A stretch of 64,000 nt of DNA, from contig CP093830.1 of the NCBI GenBank assembly GCA_033063855.1, forward strand, positions 8,680,854-8,744,853. Reading direction: 5' to 3'. Origin of the DNA: Smittia aterrima (Eukaryota > Arthropoda > Insecta > Diptera > Chironomidae). Under the pieces are notes generated by a model. The model saw only the letters and a list, made by a program, of their open reading frames with translations, had not been told where the DNA came from and made no database searches. Positions 47,599 to 59,214 of this stretch are shown one piece after another. How positions within the stretch are numbered: position 1 is the stretch's first letter; each line of letters opens with the position of its first letter. A program made the translations under genes and the position numbers.

Positions 47599-50170
47599 CT
47601 AATGTGATGAGTAAAAAGCGTGCAAAATGTATTTCATGACGAGATAGTCTTTCAGTGTTGTGATCCATTCGAAGATAAACGCAGCAACTGCGGACAACAA
47701 ACTTGAAGTCCAAATAACGAATCCAGGTTCAAGCATCTTCAATGTCAACACTTTTGGGTCCTCGACGACTTTAAATCGCTTTTGATGCAGTTCCGGCCAA
47801 GGCAAACTGCCACAAGGACTTCCAAACTTTTTATGCATGTAGATTCCACCAACGAAATGTTGTTTCATTTTGTGGTCGATCGTTTCGAACAAATGATAAT
47901 GACGTGGAAATTTAAGTCCACAAAATCTCAAGTGCGAATAATCCCTAACCGTGTTTTTGACCATTTTTCTTTGAAAGTCCCTGTCTAAATCTATGTCTAA
48001 ACCCTTGTCTAAATTGCGATAGAATTGGAATATACAAGGGTTATGCTCCCAGACTTCCAACTTTTTCTGTTGATTTTTATTCGATTGAAAATCCTTATAT
48101 AGAACTTCTACTGATGTAACTTCTCCTCTATACGTAAAAAATAAATTAAAAGGAAAATGAATGATACAGGTCGAAGTTATATTTGATAGATAATTTACCT
48201 TTTAGAAATTTCTGATTCCGGAAACTTTTCTTTATAATTTGGCTCCATAACGAAAGTGTAACCTTTCTCGATCAACTCGTCGATCGTGTGCTCAATTGGT
48301 TTTTCAATATCTTTCTGCATGAACTCGAAGGTTTTTCCTTGCCAAGCTGTTCGAATGATCAAGCAATAAAGAATGAACACCATTGCCAGGAGTCTTGCGA
48401 AGTTTCTTCTTGGCATGACAACTTGTGGAATTCCAAAGAAAATTTGAATGACATTCAACCATGGCGTGTCAATGTTGGGGCCGATGATGAAGTCTCTTAT
48501 TGATTTCTTCACGCAGCAGTACAAGATCAGAATCGTCGCAAACGCTATCAAGAAGGTTATTGCTATCATTGCCCACGTGAATTCATCGAAAGGCATCGCC
48601 AACTTGTCGTATTCAGAATAATTTTCGAACTCCTGATCTTTAAGCACCAATCGGGAATTTATGTATTCAAGAGGAAAAGTGATGAAATCGACATCAACTC
48701 TTTTTCCCGATCTAAGTGAAAATAGAAAAGAAATTATTTTTGAGAAATGTAAGCGCAGCTTATTGTCCAGACGTGTCTTCACAGTTACTTTACGTAGGGT
48801 AGGATTTATTCACAGACTGGGACTCGCACTCTTATCAAGATGTTCTGATTAGGAAAGTTTTCCCGTGATCACACACTTAAGGGGCCGGGTCTTCCTTGTT
48901 ACTAAAATTTTTTCCTGGAGAAGCTGCTACAACCTCCTTTCCAGATAAGGTTTCTCTCATCCTTTGGAAATTGAGGTTGGGAGGGAAATGGAGGAATTTT
49001 GGAAAATTTACTGAACCTTTGAGATATTATAAGAGTCTGGTTATTCTAAAGCTGCGAAGATAGTAGTTGCATAGCTACGAAGTTGATTAGATTCGTTTCT
49101 GCGCGGGTAATAATTTTTTTTCGATGATTGTCCTGGTTTAAGTTTAGGAACAACCTTCAGGGAGCAATTTGTCAGTTACTTCATAGACGATGTAGACTTC
49201 TCAGTGAGATTTCTCAACAAGTGTTGCTTATCTTCTTCACCTTTGGCGTAGTTGCAGCCAATCGATACTTTGAGTACCTAACTTACCCTTCATCGTTCCG
49301 TGCGATGCGATATTTATCGAAAGCATCGTAACATCCTCTCTTGAAAAAAATGTCTGAATAGCCTGTGCCATTATCGGGTATCATTGTTGCGTTGTTGAGA
49401 ACTTGAGGAGACTCGATAACGTCATTTGCTAGGTCTGTAATTGCAATCCTATCAGGATAAAGTAATGTTTCATAGACAGTGCAGCCATGAAGGTTTGCCG
49501 ATTTTTTCATCGAGAATTTATCGTTCTCCCACTTTTGAGTTTTTTTGTTGAATTTGTTTATTTCAATCAATTGAAGCTTTCCACATTTTCCAGGAGAGAA
49601 CCAAACAAACGTCAAAAATTTGAAGAAGTTTGTTTCGTCAACGAGGAAATATTCGTATTGGATGATGTCCAGTAAATACGAATTGAAATTAAGTTCAGTA
49701 ACTTTAGAGTCGGCAGTAACTTCAGTGATTTTGTTGCTTTTCGCCCTTTCCATGACATCCGCTTCGAGAGATTCAATATCAGAGATTGTTGCATGTTGAC
49801 AATAAATGAAAAGCTGAAGCGGTTTAAAGAATTCATTTGTCAAATTTAATTTTTGATTGAACTCTTTGACGAATGAGAAATTGTTGAACGTTAAGAGAGT
49901 TGAGCTGTCGAGCAAGATATTTTCCTTTTCCATTTGCAAGTTTTTCAGTTGAAATGGCATCGCGTTCTTGTTCAAGTTATTCAAGATGAGTGACGTAATC
50001 GTGTCCGAGTCTACGCCATAATTGTTGATGAACATTCTCGTTTCCAGTTTGAACAAATGACGAGTTATGTTCTCAAAAGCCTTCGACCGGACTTCAAGCG
50101 ATGGATCCTCATTTAAAATTATTCCTTCGCAAACATTTAATAGCAATGAACAGATGAAAAAAAAATTCAT
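47599..50170 (-). CDS. Divergent ionotropic receptor (IR-a), intact
   Basis: Three exons (5'->3'), 50170-49287, 48711-48199 and 48127-47599, join in frame to 642 codons (641 aa). I chose the ATG at 50170 (MNFFFICSLLLNVCEG, a good signal peptide) over an upstream in-frame ATG at 50233, which would put charged residues before it. The architecture equals that of IR-b: extracellular lobe, M1 (WAMIAITFLIAFATILIL), M2 (ARLLAMVFILYCLIIRTAWQG), S2 and M3 (VIWTSSLLSAVAAFIFEW). Intron positions and phases are identical to IR-b, but the sizes differ: 575 and 71 bp here against 58 and 365 bp there. The start of the third exon differs strongly from IR-b. It is presumably a tuning subunit of a sensory channel with unknown ligand. 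Confidence 0.93.
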
Positions 50171-50788
50171 TTCTATATAAAATTTTCTTATTTTTAACCT
50201 AATAACTCGAAGAAACTCTTTTGTACTGACCAAACTGAATGTTCCTTGAGCTATTTACTAAATGAAAATGTATCAACACGGTCGAACATGTAAACTATTA
50301 AATTAAGGCCTTATCTGCATGAGAAAGTATTCAAGACTTCAACATTTTAGGGTGTTTCATCCAACAAATGAAAACGTTTTATTATGTTCTCTTTTGGTTG
50401 TCATCAATTTATGGATAAAACGGGCTGTGTCTGGTGAGCACACTAAATTTTTTTTAACTTTTTCCGTTTTTGTTACATTTCCGCTGTGATTCACGCAAAC
50501 AGTTTTTAAAAAGCTTTCAATAAAAATGTTTATATCCAGCTACCTTTTTTAAAATATTTTCAGCTCTCTTTTAAAGCTTATAAAAAGCTAATTAGCATTT
50601 ATCGGGAGAGTTGAACAAGCTTAATTAAGCATTTAAAAAATTTCATTTTTACTTCAAGTTTCCCGCATTTTTTTCGAAATTTCATGAAACCGTCAAGCGG
50701 CATCGCTTTGAAAACGAATCAACAAAAAACAAAAGTAAAAATTCAGAATATAATTTTTTCATAAGTTAAGGACACAAATCAGCCGAAA
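50171..50788. other. Divergent spacer between IR-a and the WIPI3 gene
   Basis: 618 bases of AT-rich sequence, with the right copy of the 34-bp repeat at 50492-50525. The 5' flank of IR-a here does not resemble the flanks shared by IR-b and IR-c. No gene seen. Confidence 0.55.
50492..50525 (+). repeat. 34-bp direct repeat, right copy
   Basis: Matches 43456-43489 at 33 of 34 bases in the same orientation, with the match ending abruptly on both sides. The two copies bracket the DEG/ENaC fragment and the whole ionotropic receptor array. Confidence 0.85.
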
Positions 50789-51980
50789 ATGAATCTACAC
50801 GATTCTCCCTTCAATAATGGACTTCTGTTCGTGAATTTTAACCAAGATTTCGGTAAGTAGAGCATCAAATTATCAAAATAAATGATTTGTCTTTGTATCT
50901 GTTTATTTTTTACGAAAGCGGTGATAAGCAAGAAAAACAAACTTGATAAAATTCGGCTTTGTTACAGGTTGCTTCGCATGCGGAACTAATGATGGCTTCC
51001 GAGTTTTCAACACAGATCCAATCAAAGAAAAAGAACGCCAAGTCCTCGAGGGAGGCATTGGAGGACTGGAAATGCTATTTCGATGCAACTATCTTGCGCT
51101 AGTTGGTGGTGGGCATAAACCCTTTCTTGCTCCAAACAAACTTCTGGTTTGGGATGATTTGAAGAAAGTCCCGGCGATTTCTTTAGACTTCAATTCGATT
51201 ATTAAGGCTGTGCGCTTACGACGAGATAGAATTGTTGTCGTACTTGGTGAGTTCCCGTTTGTTTACTTTCCGAGAAATCCCAATGACGCTTTATTTTTTT
51301 CAGAGGGAATCATCAAAGTTTATACATTCACACAAACACCACAGCAGCTTCTCGTTTTCGAGACAAGTCAAAATCCACAGGGTCTTGTTGTACTTTGTCC
51401 GAATTCAAACAAATCGCTTCTCGCGTTTCCTGCAAGACGTTCTGGAAATGTTCTTATCGTTGATCTGGCTAACACAGAGAAAGCGCCACTTGAGATTACA
51501 GCCCACGACTCAAAGATTCAATGCATCGCTTTGAATCTTCAGGGCACAAGACTGGCAACAGCAAGTGAACGAGGAACTCTCGTAAGGATATTTGATACAA
51601 CAACTGGACAGAAAGTCGCAGAACTTCGACGTGGATCGAATCAAGCTAAAATCTACTGCATTAACTTCAACCATCAGTCCTCAGCCGTCGTTGTAGCTTC
51701 AGATCACGGCACGATTCATATTTTCAATCTCGAAGAAGAAGCGACTCGCGAGAAAAATATTTCACAGATTTTGCCAAAATATTTCTCATCAAATTGGTCT
51801 TTCTGCAAATTCACTATTCCGTCGGGTCCATCGATCAATTGCATCTGCGCATTCGGAGCTGATCCCAACTCGATCATCGTTATATCCGCTGATGGCAACT
51901 ACTATAAGTTTCTGTTCAACAGTAAAGGCGAAATAAGTCGAGAAGTTTGCACGCAATTCTTAGATTTATCAGAGACTTAA
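50789..51980 (+). CDS. WDR45B: WD-repeat phosphoinositide-interacting protein WIPI3 (WDR45B)-like
   Basis: Three exons, 50789-50852, 50968-51246 and 51304-51980, join in frame to 340 codons (339 aa), the normal PROPPIN length. It starts [20 protein letters not shown] and continues [39 protein letters not shown] and [20 protein letters not shown]. The lipid-binding motif is LRRGS (about residues 222-226; FRRG in other family members). The C-terminal blocks [14 protein letters not shown] ([10 protein letters not shown]), KYFSSNWSF and ICAFG favour the WIPI3/WIPI4 branch over WIPI1/2. Seven-bladed PROPPINs bind PI3P and PI(3,5)P2 on the phagophore and link it to ATG2 for membrane growth in autophagy. 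AATAAA is at 52264-52269. Confidence 0.93.
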
Positions 51981-53374
51981 GTTGGTTAGTTATTTACTAG
52001 GACTTTCTTAAGCCTAAGATCGAAAATCTATTTCCTAATCAAAAGTGGTTGAAAATTAAAATGTTTATATTTACTAAAGAAAGCTCTCGATTTACTTTCC
52101 CTCATTTAAAAGATTTTTTTCGGGAACAAATGTGCGAATTCGAAATTTCATTCGTTGTTTAAGTCTGAATGTTTAATTATTTTTCCTTTTATTTTTCTCT
52201 TCAATGTTGTGTAATGAAAGAAAGAGATGATAGTTTATGATCAAAAAGAAAGAAGAAAATATGAATAAATGTAACATGAGAAGAACTCTTTTTATTTAAT
52301 TAAGAAACGGCGAGGAACTTGGCAATTCAAGTCTTACCTCTTGAAGAGAAAACACATTAGAGAAAATTTATTCGATCAAATGCAACACATTTAGTCACTG
52401 CAGATAAATAAATTCTCGCGATGAGAGAAGCGATTCTCAACGAAGAAGATTCGTGCAACGTTAAAATCCCTCAGTCTCTTTGCAAATTTCAAGCTCGAAA
52501 CAACGAAAGCGAAGTTCACTCGTGCCGCGACTCATTGAAAGAATATTTCGCTTAATGAGACCCCAGTCAATAACTATTTTCGTACATTTTTCTTCGCGAC
52601 TTCCTTTTTCTCATCGCATCGCACTCGCGACCTGTAATTAGTGCTAAAGATTTCCATTTACAGAAGGATAAAAATTTGGTGATTGATCACTTGTTAAGCT
52701 GTAAATTCGTAAAGTGTGAAAAGTTTGTCGTCTGGTGGTTGACAACGTCGCGTGACATTTGAATCGTGCCAACGAATTTCAGTTGAACCGAGAAAATTTC
52801 TAGTCAAACGTGAATAAAGAGTGAGTAAAAGTAGTAATAATAAAGAGAATCGCCCGGCAATTCATATGAATCAAAGCGAAAAGAATGTGCAGAAAGAAGA
52901 ATCAAACATAATAAGATCTAAAAATATCATGACAATAAGAAAGTAAACGCCAATCGACGGTTCGCATTTCGTTTGATCGAAAAGTTTATGTTGGCAGACT
53001 TTGTAATGAAACAAAATAATCGAAAATAATTCCTTCAACAATTGTTCTGCTGAGTTAGATTTCCTCAATAATTCTCAGCGGACACCCACTTCGCCTCATT
53101 AAATAAATAATTTCATCAACGACTGACTCGTAACATTCGCGAAATTTATGAACGCATTGGTTGTTTCTTTCAGAGTAATTACAGTTTATTTTACTTGAAT
53201 GTACATTTTCAGTGGAAGGATTAAAAATAAAAAATAATTTCCATGTTATGAAAAGAAAAAAAAATGAAGGAAATGAAAATGAGAAATTCGGCAAATGTAA
53301 CATCATCAACTTTTGTTTCGAATAATTAATAATTGTTTGTCGTGCGTTTGCATGCTGCTCTGATCGGCTTTTTT
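51981..53374. other. Convergent intergenic region between WIPI3 and wee1
   Basis: Contains the WIPI3 polyadenylation signal (52264-52269) and, on the minus strand, a wee1 signal (AATAAA complementary to 53185-53190). No other coding exon is recognised. Confidence 0.5.
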
Positions 53375-55298
53375 TTATTTCAAGCGTCGTTGTGCTCGTC
53401 TTTTTGAGCAAGAGCGCAGCTTGCGATCGGAGAGAACGGGCTCGTTGCGCTGACTAATACGCGGCTTCTTGTTGTTTACTAAAAATTAAGAGAAAAATGT
53501 AATTAGTCGAAAGAAACATTTGCTTAATTAGTAAAAACTTACCAGGTGTTTTTGAAAGTTCATAAGATTTGACGATCTTGTTCGTTTCACGCAGCTTCTT
53601 GATGAGCATTTCGTTCTTCTGACGCTCGACGTTGAGTTCATGCATAAGTTGAGCTTTGGATTTGTTCACAGCGGGACACAAGACGGAATGTGTGAAAATC
53701 GACGTCGATGACGGTCGCTCTTTCGGGTTTGGATGTGTCATTAGTTTGATGAGGTCATTAAATTCGCGACTGATGCCAGGCAGGTCAGGAACGATTCCCT
53801 TTCGCAGATTATGCCAGTCGGATCCATTTTTGGGTAGAGGACCACCGCCTCCAGCTTCGTAGATGGTGACGCCGAGGGAAAATATATCAGCTTTAGGTAA
53901 ATTCGAATAATCCTCTTGGAGGATCTCGTTTGGAAGGTAGCGACAGTCTCCTTCTTCAACTTTCGGCTCACTGACACTCGTGACATGTCCAAGATCGCCG
54001 ATCTTGTAGGTGACTGCTTGATAATTGTCCAGTTGATCGTAGTTTTCGTCAAATCCATCATCATCTGTACTTTGACGTGCTGTTGGCTTAGTGACGAAAA
54101 TGTTACCTGCTTTAATGTCCATGTGAACAAGACCGTGTGAATGAATATACTTAAGACCTTCAGCGATGTGAAGGAGGAGGATTTTGAGCTCCGCCTCGTT
54201 CAGGATTCGCTTCGTAAGCAAAGTCTGAAGGCTTCCTCCGTTGCAGTACTCGTTTTGAATCAACATATGATTGTTCTCAGCCCATGCTGAATAGTACCTC
54301 ACGACGTTGTCATGCTTGCCTAACACGGCATGAGCGTATACTTCATTCAAGCTTGTTTTCTCAAAGGCACTACCCGCAACGGGCTTGATACTTCTTTTGA
54401 TGGCATAGATGCAACCATCCAAACGATTGAGGCACTGATAAACAAGTCCAAACTCGCCCTCTCCCAGGAGCTTCAGTTCAACAAATTCTTTCTCGTATCG
54501 GGTGATGTTTGATTCTTGTAAGGCGAGACGCTTTGGCGCTTGTCTAAATTCATTCAGCTCTTCATCATAGCACAGCTCGTATAAATCACATGAAGGTGCG
54601 CTTGCCGCGCTCGAAGTCGAAAGGCTGCTCTTGAGCGGCTGATTCCATTTAAATCCTTTGTTGTTGTTAATTAGTGGCATTGATGAGTTGAGGTAGTCTG
54701 TTCCCAAGTCAAAACGGGTTCGTTTTTTGCGAAGAGAGATTCCTGGCGGTGTGAAAGGATTCACATTGGCACCTAAAATAAATGTGAATGTGAGTTTGAC
54801 GGTTTTATGTAAAGGAATTTTAAAAACTTACACAAATGATTGTCGCGTAAGTTTTCGTGAAACTTGTTGTAGAGGGGAAATGGCTTTGGTTTGTTTATAT
54901 TGTTGTTTGTTGGTATCAACGGAGCTGATAAATCATGAATAGGCTTGGCCAGAATGTCACAATTCTCATCGTGCTGATTGTTGTTTGTCGACAGGAATTT
55001 CTGAAACTTTGTTGATACAAGCGTTTTAGGCGTTCGCGGTGAATCGAAGAGTCTAAAGCGAAAGGAAATATTAGAGAAAGATAACAATCACTTATTTATT
55101 GTGCAAGACTTACCTTAACGCTTTAATTCGATTGATATCCGGAGAATAAGTTTTATGAGGCGATTTCGGGAATTGTGAATTCTCTGGCGAATCAGAAAAT
55201 TTCAATTTTCTTGGTTGTACCATCCGTTCTGGTGATGATTGTCGCTCGACACTGGAGTTCATGTCGGGGGAATCAAAATCACTGCTTTCGGTATCCAT
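53375..55298 (-). CDS. wee1: Wee1 kinase (CDK1 inhibitory kinase)
   Basis: Four exons (5'->3'), 55298-55114, 55052-54832, 54772-53543 and 53478-53375, join in frame to 580 codons (579 aa). The N-terminal 230 residues are Ser/Pro-rich with many SP/TP sites (SPERM, SPEN, SPHK, SPDI, SPRTPK). The kinase domain has GEGEFGLVY (residues 239-247), lysine in YAIKRSI (261), HMDIKAGN (352-359) and the Wee-specific DLGH (395-398, instead of DFG), then EGDCRYLPNEIL. This combination separates Wee1/Myt1 from other kinases; there is no C-terminal membrane segment, which favours nuclear Wee1 over Myt1. The tail is basic (KLRSCSKRRAQRR). Wee1 phosphorylates Tyr15 of CDK1 to hold cells in G2. The start codon is 244 bases from the first possible exon of a divergent F-box gene. 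Confidence 0.97.
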
Positions 55299-55542
55299 TT
55301 TAACTTATTTTAAACATTAACAAATTGAAAAATAATTTTTGCGAGTTTGTTTTTTTGTCCGTTACTCTTGTGCTCGGTTTCGACTGGTTTCAGTCGCGAT
55401 TTGTAAACTGACACGCGAGGGGATGACAACTGCCTTACTTTTGGTTTGAATTTTTAACGGTTAAAAGAAATAGTGTAAATTTTTTTTTTATCAAACATTT
55501 ATGACTTAAACTTTAATTCACACTTGATTTATTTTTTTGTAG
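55299..55542. promoter_or_regulatory. Divergent promoter interval between wee1 and the F-box/LRR gene
   Basis: 244 bases separate the wee1 ATG from the distal first exon of the F-box gene. A T-rich tract ending TTTTTTTGTAG abuts the ATG at 55543, so that exon may itself follow an upstream untranslated exon. Confidence 0.45.
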
Positions 55543-55632
55543 ATGGAAGGCTTTACATTGAACGACATCCAATCTTTATCAATTAATCGAGATGATACGA
55601 ACAATGGAAGTTTCAGGAGAAAGAAGGAACTT
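55543..55632 (+). CDS. Alternative distal first coding exon of the F-box/LRR gene
   Basis: An ATG opens 30 codons (MEGFTLNDIQSLSINRDDTN, then NGSFRRKKEL) ending at a good donor (GTAAGT) in phase 0. The next acceptor at 56217 also needs phase 0, so this exon can replace the proximal first exon (56045-56128) without changing the F-box frame. If it is instead spliced to the acceptor at 56032, the frame ends at 56076 and would act as an upstream ORF overlapping the proximal ATG. No homology is recognised. Confidence 0.5.
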
Positions 55633-56044
55633 GTAAGTCGTAGCTCCCGAGAGAAAAGATTCTTTATTTCGTTTAAAGCTCTTTGATCACAGACATCATT
55701 AATTTAGTAAAGCTTTCCATACATTAGTCATCTACTTGACTCTTTCAATCATAAGAAAACATGATTTTATGTTTCACGTGCTTCAAAATATTAATTTCTC
55801 AGACTCAACAACGCTTTTCTCGTTTTCTCTCAATTTCCCGTAAATATTTATTTTCATGATCATAAACGCACAACAAAAATCTCAGAAATACAAAATTCTA
55901 AAAATAATCTATCGAGAGAGCGAAACTTAAAATTGATGAAAGAAAATCAGTTTTGGAAAAATTTCTCGCCAGAACGGTTTAGTGATAAAGATTTTCTGAT
56001 TTTCCTAAATAAATTTTAACAAAAGAAACAGAATTCGTTGAGAA

Positions 56045-58010
56045 ATGGATCGATTCTTAGAGCAAGTGGCCATTGAGGCTTCTCAGATGTACGTCACTGA
56101 GCAAGGAAAGTCTCCATTCGCAAACACTGTAAGATGTTTCGTAATTAATCTGAATCAACTTCTCGATTTGATTCTAAAATTCCTAGATTTTCAACTTCGA
56201 TTCTTATCAATTTTAGACAATAGAGAAGCTCCCTGACAAGGTCATCTTGAACATTTTCTCATATTTGTCGCATTTGGAGATTTGCCGAATGGGTAAAATT
56301 ATCATCAGCTCCTTAGAATTTTCTCCCTCAAAACAACTTTCTCTTTCTCTCACGCGTAACACCAGCTGCTGTTTGTCGTCGGTGGAGACAAATTGCTTAT
56401 GACACGAAACTTTGGAAGAATGTTTCATTGAGACCGGAAGTATCAGGTAAATTGAAATTATTTCAAATCAATTTAAAATAAAAAATATTTTTCTCTTTTG
56501 AGGACTTCACATTGGATCACTTGAGTTTCTACTTTCGTTGATTTCGGTTCGTTTTGGAGCTTCTCTACGTTACATCGAGTTGCCGATCGAGTTGATAACT
56601 CACACGGTTTTCCATGAGTTGTCAGCAAAGTGTCCAAACTTGACTCACATGCTTCTTGACTTCTCGACTGGTAAACATTAATTTATCGATTGATCTTCTT
56701 GAAATTAATTTCTAAAAATTCTTTTTAGCCATGCAGCTTCACGATTTCAGTGAACTCCAAGCTTTTCCCGCCAAGCTTCGCTATCTCTGCGTCTGTCTCT
56801 CTGAAGTTATCTTCATGGAGGGCTTCATGCGAAAGATTTACAATTTCATCAATGGACTCGAAGTCCTTCATCTAGTTGGCACTTACGAGAAGATCGAACA
56901 GGAGGAAGAAGAAATTTATGTGAGTTAAAGGATTTGTCATTGAATATTTTAATCATTTGAATATTTTAGGAAGTAATCAACGTTCACAAGCTTAAAGCTG
57001 CAACACCAAACCTCCGCGTTATCAATTTGTACGGAATCAATTTCATTGATGATTCTCACATCGACGCCTTCAGCTCCAATTGCATTCAACTCGAATGCCT
57101 AGCTGTTAACTACTGCAACAAAGTCACAGGATCAACACTAAAGACACTTTTCCAAAGATCCAAGAGATTGAAGTGCTTGCTGATGAACGGAACGAACTTG
57201 CAGTCCGAGCATGTCATGACGGTTGAATGGGATAAAACGTGAGAACAATCAAATCCTCGAGAGCAATTAATAATTTTTCATCTTTTAGAATTATTCAAGA
57301 GCTTGATATCTCAGCCAACGATTTGTCAACGGAATGTTTGATCGATATGCTGACTCGCATTCCTGGATTGAAATTTTTGAGCGCTGGACAAATCAACGGA
57401 TTCAACGATTTAGTTTTGAAAAATTGGATAGAGGCAGGAACCGCTCGATCACTCATTGCTTTGGACTTAGACTCATCTGATAATATTTCTGATGAAGCTT
57501 TGAATAAGTTCATCAATCGCTATGGAAGTCAACTTCAGTCTTGCGTTCTGAGTGGAATGGCTCACATCACTGATCAATTGTGGATGTCGATTCTTCCGAT
57601 TTTGTCTTCAGCAAAGATTCTCGTGATGGGAACACATGAAAGATTGCAAGTGAACATTCATGTTGATCAATTGATGGATGCGATTGCTTCTAATTGTCCA
57701 AAGCTTGAACGACTTGAGTTGAGGTGAGTGAAGAGAATTCTCAAAAGATTTCTAATTTCTAAAACTTATTTTCTTCAGATGGGATCCTGAGAATCTTCGT
57801 TTCTCCGATAAAAGTCAGAAGGCAATTGATTTGCTTCGTGTGAAGTGCTTGAAACTCCGCTGCATGGTCTTGAGTGACGGTCGTTACTACGAATTAGTCA
57901 AAGCGAACTTTGAAAGAGCTGATCGAATGACTGTCGTGAGAAACACGACTTGCTGTCGCGTCTCAGCTTATTACATGCTTCAAAACTACAACGACTTGAT
58001 CTTCAATTGA
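56045..58010 (+). CDS. F-box and leucine-rich-repeat protein (FBXL-type ubiquitin ligase adaptor)
   Basis: Eight exons, 56045-56128, 56217-56292, 56366-56446, 56503-56670, 56729-56919, 56970-57238, 57289-57723 and 57779-58010, join in frame to 512 codons (511 aa). The F-box is TIEKLPDKVILNIFSYLSHL and then CRMAAVCRRWRQIAYDTKLW, split over exons 2-3. C-terminal leucine-rich repeats follow, for example LECLAVNYCNKVTGSTLKTL, IIQELDISANDLSTECL, LIALDLDSSDNISDEAL and LERLELRWDPENLRF. The F-box binds SKP1 in SCF ubiquitin ligases and the repeats choose the substrate. I cannot name the orthologue with confidence. An alternative first exon lies at 55543. AATAAA is at 58077-58082. Confidence 0.92.
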
Positions 58011-58117
58011 TTTTCTGATTTATTTAGTTTTAATGTTTGAATTTTCTTGTTAAATTTCTGAAGTCTTCGCTTGTTGAATAAAATGTTGAATCGTGAAAAT
58101 ATCTTTTCTTGTTAACC

Positions 58118-58985
58118 TTAGCAAAGCTCCAAAGTGTTTCTAAGGACTAAAGCTTCATCGTTAATTCGAACAAGTTCGGTTTGAAAGCAATCGCGGATCT
58201 CAGTTGGAAGAGTTTCCTGGAATTGTTCAAAGACACCAACACGCTCATAAAGATCGGGAATTGTTTCAAGTTCAAAAACTCGATAAATTTCGTCGATTTG
58301 GTTGGCGACGTTAAGTGCAATTCTGGTTTGCTCAGCAATCGCATTGACCTGGAAAAGTGAAAAGGATAAAATATTTTCCACAGAAATGAAATTAATTCTT
58401 ACATCAGCGAAAGCAGTTAAAACCAAGTTTTGAGCTTCGAATGTCTTTTGACTCTCCAGTACAATGAACTCAAGAAGATCTGAAGTTGCATTGACAATCG
58501 GAGCAGAGAACTCATCAACGCATGTTGCGAGACCGTTGCCAATATCAACTTGAACTTGCGACCATTGCTCGACGGAAGTTCTGATGCATTCAGCGTCTCC
58601 AGTTGCTCCTTCAATCCATTCAGCAGTTTCGACACCGAGTTCTGTTACATTGGTCATTGCTTTTAGGAAACAAACAAAAGATAAGATCAACGATAAAGTT
58701 TACTTGTCAAGTTTCTTACCTTGGGAGAATTCATTGCTTCCGGCGTAATTCAATGCCATCAAACTATTAGAAAGTTGTCGTCTCGCGTATCTGAACTCGT
58801 AGGTCATAATATCGTAATAAACTTCAGTTTCACTTTGAAGTGCTAACATATAATCGACGAATGGAGTATTCTGCGTTTGAGCCTGAAAAGATTTCTTAAA
58901 ATTTTTTATTTAAATTTTTTTAAGTGAAGAATCCACGAACCATCGCAGATGCCACCAGAGCAAAAATCACTAAAACTGTCTTCAT
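58118..58985 (-). CDS. Secreted TsetseEP/DUF725-like four-cysteine protein (copy 1)
   Basis: Four exons (5'->3'), 58985-58941, 58882-58720, 58659-58403 and 58348-58118, join in frame to 232 codons (231 aa). A signal peptide (MKTVLVIFALVASAM) is followed by a mostly alpha-helical, acidic protein with four cysteines: AEC, ATC, IRDC and a C-terminal Cys as the last residue. This spacing matches the neighbouring copy 2 and the pattern I associate with the DUF725/TsetseEP family of dipteran secreted proteins, whose members are often found in gut or reproductive tissue; the molecular function is unknown. The donor of exon 1 is weak (GTTCGT), so the first junction is the least certain. An NVT/NAT sequon pair suggests glycosylation. 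Confidence 0.72.
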
Positions 58986-59214
58986 ATTTCTCTTCTCTTA
59001 CAACTTGATCAATGAATTGACGAGAGGCTTCTAAAGTCGTAAATGAACAATTGTGGAAATGAATTATACGGCAAACGGGAAACTGTTCGATAAGATTGCG
59101 AAGCTTTAATCTTATCCACTCGAATTGATTAGAAATTCCTCTGAAAAATTCTTTATTCAAAAAAAAAAGTTTTTTTTAAGTTTGGTTTTTATTTTTATTT
59201 CTTATAGAAATTGA

